A stretch of DNA of 7,410 nt from contig CAZSSJ010000032.1 in NCBI GenBank assembly GCA_964609775.1, positions 1-7,410 of the forward strand. Direction: 5' to 3'. Of this stretch, positions 5,618 to 7,410 are shown in pieces (within the stretch, counting starts at the first letter, position 1; every line of letters begins with the position of its first letter). The position numbers and the translations under genes were made by a program. This DNA comes from CAZNUP01 sp964609775. GTDB lineage: Bacteria; Patescibacteriota; Microgenomatia; JAMCZE01. Under the pieces are notes generated by a model. It was given only the letters and a program-made list of their open reading frames with translations, was not told the origin of the DNA and searched no databases.

Positions 5618-5640
5618 AAACCAGGTTTGTTAACGCGTTA
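5618..5640. promoter_or_regulatory. Two adjacent palindromes upstream of the 5519 gene (possible operator)
   Basis: AAACC-A-GGTTT (5618-5628) is followed after two bases by the perfect 10-base palindrome TAACGCGTTA (5631-5640). They lie about 100-120 bases upstream of the lysozyme-like start, in sequence without a convincing gene. Operator function is inference. The rest of the 5520-5660 gap holds only very short open frames and a weak promoter-like pair. Confidence 0.25.
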
Positions 5641-5660
5641 GTAAGTAGGCAATAAGCGGA

Positions 5661-5801
5661 CTAGTTACAACATTTGGCAAAAACCCTTGCCTTGGTCTGG
5701 TTGTCAAATTCGGTAAGATTAAAAAATTTTTTAAGGTAGGGGTTTGCCCACTTAAGAAAGGGCGGCACCAGCATCCCGACCCAAAATTGTGTCGAGCTCA
5801 T
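5661..5801 (-). CDS. Candidate 46-residue small protein coupled to the FecR-like gene
   Basis: On the minus strand an ATG (5801-5799) overlaps the TGA stop of the FecR-like gene as ATGA, and the frame stays open for 46 codons to TAG (5663-5661). The product begins MSSTQFWVGMLVPPFLKW, contains NPYLKKFFNLTEFDNQTKAR and ends AKCCN: a hydrophobic or aromatic start followed by an amphipathic basic stretch. The 4-base overlap matches the coupling seen at 961-964. Against it, the second codon phase is also open for about 60 codons across this stretch, and a terminator-like hairpin lies inside the frame. I recognise no family. It may be a real coupled gene, a remnant, or chance. Confidence 0.35.
   Translation of the reverse strand: MSSTQFWVGMLVPPFLKWANPYLKKFFNLTEFDNQTKARVFAKCCN
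5751..5782 (-). terminator. Possible intrinsic terminator after the FecR-like gene
   Basis: On the minus strand GGGTCGG (5782-5776) pairs with CCGCCC (5765-5760) with one bulged T, around a 10-base loop, followed by TTTCTT. It starts 15 bases after the stop at 5798, the expected place for a terminator, but the U tract is short. It competes with the reading of this stretch as a small coding frame. Confidence 0.35.
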
Positions 5802-7012
5802 CTTCTTCTGGAGGAGTTTAATTTTCTTCCCTTAACAAACCAGAACACCCCACCAGCAATTGCTGCCAATACCAACCCGGCCAGAGCAAGTCTAACAGGT
5901 GAAAGTTTTCGGGAAATAATTACCACCCGCGGTTTACCTTGTCCTGAGCTAGTCGAAGGATCTCCATCAGGGGCAACCTTGATTGTTTTTCCGTTTTTGG
6001 TTTTTATCTCCACTTGACCCTCGTATACACCAACTATTGCCAATTTTTTGGCCGGATCATAGTCAATCCAGAAATGAGTTTGAATAACAAACAGATCAAA
6101 AAAACCATTCGCGTCAACAGCAAACCTGTTGATCGCTGGGTTATTATTCCTAACTTTTACTTCCATTTCACCTTCTTCGAACTTGACTGTCCTGGTAGTC
6201 ATGTCACCATCTACGACCGGTTGTTTGAACTCAATCCTTTCCCAATTGGTTGATTTGATTAACGCTCCGGAATCGGCCTCCCAGGAATATAATTTGGTAT
6301 TGGTTGTCCCGGCTACATTTGTAATACTTTCACCTGCAGGAAGCTTGGCCTTCAAGGCATCCAATTCTTGAAGACTCATTGAGACATCCCTTTTGCGTGG
6401 TTTTTGTAAGGTTGCCTCTATCTGCTCATGAGTAAGCCCCTGCGACTTTAAAGAATTATAAGACTCGTAATATTGGTCCCATTCCTTCTGTTCTTTCTCG
6501 TCCTCAATAATGGCATCATCGGCAATGGTAAGATTGCTCGCCGCCTCTTTAAGACCGATTGCGAATTCACCAAGAGATATCCAATCAGAAAGTGTCCTAA
6601 ACCACTCTCCCACAAAAACAGGAAGTTTAAATTTATTGCTATTCTGCGTATTTTGGCTTTGCTTTGGAGTTTCTTTTTTGGTCTCTGAAGCGTCAGGTTT
6701 AGTGTCTTCTTTTACCGTGGTGGCGGGAGAATCTGTTTTACTTTTTGGTATAGCAGCCAAACAGGTTTTATAATCAGCATTAACCTGTTTGTCGCATGCA
6801 TCTTCGGCCTGAGTGCAGGTGTCTCCACAGGCCTTCACGTCTTTTGTCTGATCAACACAGGGATAATAACATTTAGTCCATCCAGTTAAACAATTATATG
6901 AAGCACGGGCACGAGTCTTGTCGCACTCCTCTCTTGTCTGGGCATTAGCTTCCGGGGGCAAGAAAAAGACGATGATCGAAAAAAATATTATAGGCAGGAT
7001 GAATTTTTTCAC
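5798..7012 (-). CDS. Exported, C-terminally anchored protein with disulfide helical hairpin and FecR-like domain
   Basis: This encodes 404 residues from GTG 7012 (MKKF start). Residues 1-24 are a signal peptide ending PEANA. Residues 30-84 carry eight cysteines with mirror-image spacing. Residues 90-127 are a Lys/Thr/Ser/Gln-rich linker. Residues 130-225 are helical and charged. Residues about 235-350 are beta-rich and resemble a FecR fold: TTRTVKFEEGEMEVKV, AVDANGFFDLFV, IVGVYEGQVEIKTKNGKTI, ending APDG. Residues 351-359 (DPSTSSGQG) come from an inserted palindromic repeat. Residues 372-394 are a transmembrane segment, followed by the basic tail KGRKLNSSRRR, so the bulk is outside with a cytoplasmic tail. 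This layout resembles C-terminal sorting tails, but no LPXTG is present. FecR relationship is by pattern and is not certain; no sigma factor partner gene is nearby. The -10 box lies 9 bases before the GTG. Confidence 0.85.
   Translation of the reverse strand: MKKFILPIIFFSIIVFFLPPEANAQTREECDKTRARASYNCLTGWTKCYYPCVDQTKDVKACGDTCTQAEDACDKQVNADYKTCLAAIPKSKTDSPATTVKEDTKPDASETKKETPKQSQNTQNSNKFKLPVFVGEWFRTLSDWISLGEFAIGLKEAASNLTIADDAIIEDEKEQKEWDQYYESYNSLKSQGLTHEQIEATLQKPRKRDVSMSLQELDALKAKLPAGESITNVAGTTNTKLYSWEADSGALIKSTNWERIEFKQPVVDGDMTTRTVKFEEGEMEVKVRNNNPAINRFAVDANGFFDLFVIQTHFWIDYDPAKKLAIVGVYEGQVEIKTKNGKTIKVAPDGDPSTSSGQGKPRVVIISRKLSPVRLALAGLVLAAIAGGVFWFVKGRKLNSSRRR
5937..5960 (-). repeat. PSTSSGQ-type palindromic repeat, copy 2, in frame inside the FecR-like gene
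   Basis: On the minus strand TCCTTCGACTAGCTCAGGA followed by CAAGG matches the ends of the copy at 53-86, with a shorter centre. It is read as DPSTSSGQG (residues 351-359), between the end of the FecR-like domain and the transmembrane segment. This reading phase is the one I recall as typical when such repeats fall in genes. Confidence 0.75.
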
Positions 7013-7021
7013 TCGAGTACC

Positions 7022-7051
7022 AGAGTATCAGAAAAACAAAAGTCAGGTCAA
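7022..7051 (-). promoter_or_regulatory. Putative promoter for the FecR-like gene
   Basis: On the minus strand TTGACC (7051-7046), an 18-base spacer, then TACTCT (7027-7022) with an extended -10 TGA before it. The start point would fall 2-4 bases before the GTG at 7012, giving a leaderless or nearly leaderless mRNA. It separates this gene from tRNA-Lys upstream on the same strand. Confidence 0.4.
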
Positions 7052-7068
7052 GGATGTCTGGGTTTTAG

Positions 7069-7140
7069 TGGGCTGCCAGGGAGTCGAACCCTGAACCTAT
7101 TCCTTAAGAGGGAAGTGCTCTACCATTGAGCTAGCAGCCC
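7069..7140 (-). tRNA. tRNA-Lys (anticodon CUU)
   Basis: On the minus strand a complete 72-base cloverleaf is present: acceptor GGGCTGC/GCAGCCC, D arm GCTC...GAGC with GGTA in the loop, anticodon loop CTCTTAA (anticodon CTT), and T arm CAGGG-TTCGACT-CCCTG, with discriminator A. The anticodon and discriminator A fit lysine. The outermost anticodon-stem pair is C-T, a mismatch. CCA is not encoded (the flanking bases are CTA), so CCA must be added after transcription. Confidence 0.93.
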
Positions 7141-7156
7141 TGGTTTGCTTAAGGCT

Positions 7157-7186
7157 ATTTTAGCAGAAAAACACCGGTTTTTTAAA
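7157..7186 (-). promoter_or_regulatory. Putative promoter for tRNA-Lys
   Basis: On the minus strand an extended -10, TGC TAAAAT (7165-7157), with a weak -35 TTTAAA (7186-7181) at 18 bases. The -10 ends 17 bases before the tRNA 5' end, so the precursor leader would be about 10 bases. An A/T hairpin around ACCGGT (about 7166-7182) overlaps it and could instead end transcription from upstream. Confidence 0.35.
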
Positions 7187-7203
7187 CGAGAGCAGCCTCA
7201 AGT

Positions 7204-7323
7204 TTATCCGAATTGAATAATAAAGCCATCATCCAAGCCATCACCCAAACGAACTAATTGAGGATTTCCTTCACAGACTTGAAGGATTCTGTCGTGTAAT
7301 TTAAGCGCTTTTATTAGCGTCAT
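7204..7323 (-). CDS. Candidate 39-residue small protein, unrecognised
   Basis: On the minus strand ATG (7323-7321) opens a 39-codon frame ending in TAA (7206-7204). An in-frame TAG lies four codons upstream, so this is the full frame. The product begins MTLIKALKLHDRILQVC, contains GNPQLVRLGDGLDDG and ends FIIQFG; a basic amphipathic helix followed by a Gly/Asp turn and a short strand would be plausible. No Shine-Dalgarno is present, and no promoter was found in the remaining bases to 7410, where I see nothing else. The composition looks protein-like, but length alone gives little support. Function unknown. Confidence 0.3.
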   Translation of the reverse strand: MTLIKALKLHDRILQVCEGNPQLVRLGDGLDDGFIIQFG

Positions 7324-7410
7324 TTTAGTTGTTAGCTAAGCTGGTGAATGTTAGGTCGGTGCAGTATTCTTGAATTAGTCCGAACGCATTTTTCCGGAAA
7401 ATTCCCCCCG

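Noticed and set aside
5676..5691. Small hairpin GGCAA/TTGCC
   Set aside because: A five-pair stem with no U tract on either strand; likely chance within the small open frame.
5719..5734. Perfect 16-base A/T palindrome TTAAAAAATTTTTTAA
   Set aside because: It could look like an UP element or terminator, but it has no GC stem and falls on Lys-Lys-Phe-Phe codons in the candidate small frame, so no separate function is claimed.
1..7410. CRISPR array, insertion sequence, phage or plasmid replication genes
   Set aside because: No spaced direct repeats of CRISPR type, no transposase or integrase motifs and no origin-like iterons were seen.

Overview
The window reads like a piece of a small-genome bacterium of the Candidate Phyla Radiation (Patescibacteria). 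This is inferred, not proven, from four things: a copy of the short mobile repeat that translates as DPSTSSGQ; large exported Cys-rich and CARDB proteins of the kind common in those genomes; a trimmed-down trigger factor; and genes that mostly lack Shine-Dalgarno sequences and appear to be read from very short leaders. TGA is used as a stop (for example at 962-964), so the UGA-recoding lineages are unlikely.

Layout. A 5'-truncated-by-window tRNA-Leu(UAG) lies on the minus strand at the left edge. Divergent from it is a plus-strand operon (140-2235): an exported tyrosine-heptad/coiled-coil protein, a one-pass membrane protein overlapping it by ATGA, and a trigger factor (tig) lacking the PPIase domain. 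A minus-strand lysozyme-like exported protein (2236-2751) ends back-to-back with tig. Its upstream region holds a near-perfect sigma70 promoter followed at once by a terminator-like hairpin. A large exported CARDB-domain surface protein (2949-4856, plus) is divergent from it and converges on a second, paralogous lysozyme-like protein (4914-5519, minus). After a roughly 280-base stretch with a candidate 46-residue small gene comes a 404-residue exported, C-terminally membrane-anchored protein with a FecR-like domain (5798-7012, minus). A tRNA-Lys(CUU) and a candidate 39-residue small gene, both minus, complete the right edge.

How the parts fit. Nearly every protein gene here acts at or outside the membrane: two peptidoglycan-hydrolase-like paralogues flank a large adhesion-type surface protein, and two further exported or anchored proteins are present. 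Trigger factor, a nascent-chain chaperone, sits in an operon with two of the secreted/membrane proteins. The cluster therefore looks like a cell-envelope locus. No transposase, phage gene or CRISPR array was seen.

The most unusual features are the mirror-symmetric cysteine spacing in the FecR-like protein, the promoter-hairpin unit at 2805-2883, the in-frame PSTSSGQ repeat with a second copy touching the tRNA-Leu gene, and the repeated pattern of -10 boxes 7-9 bases before GTG starts.
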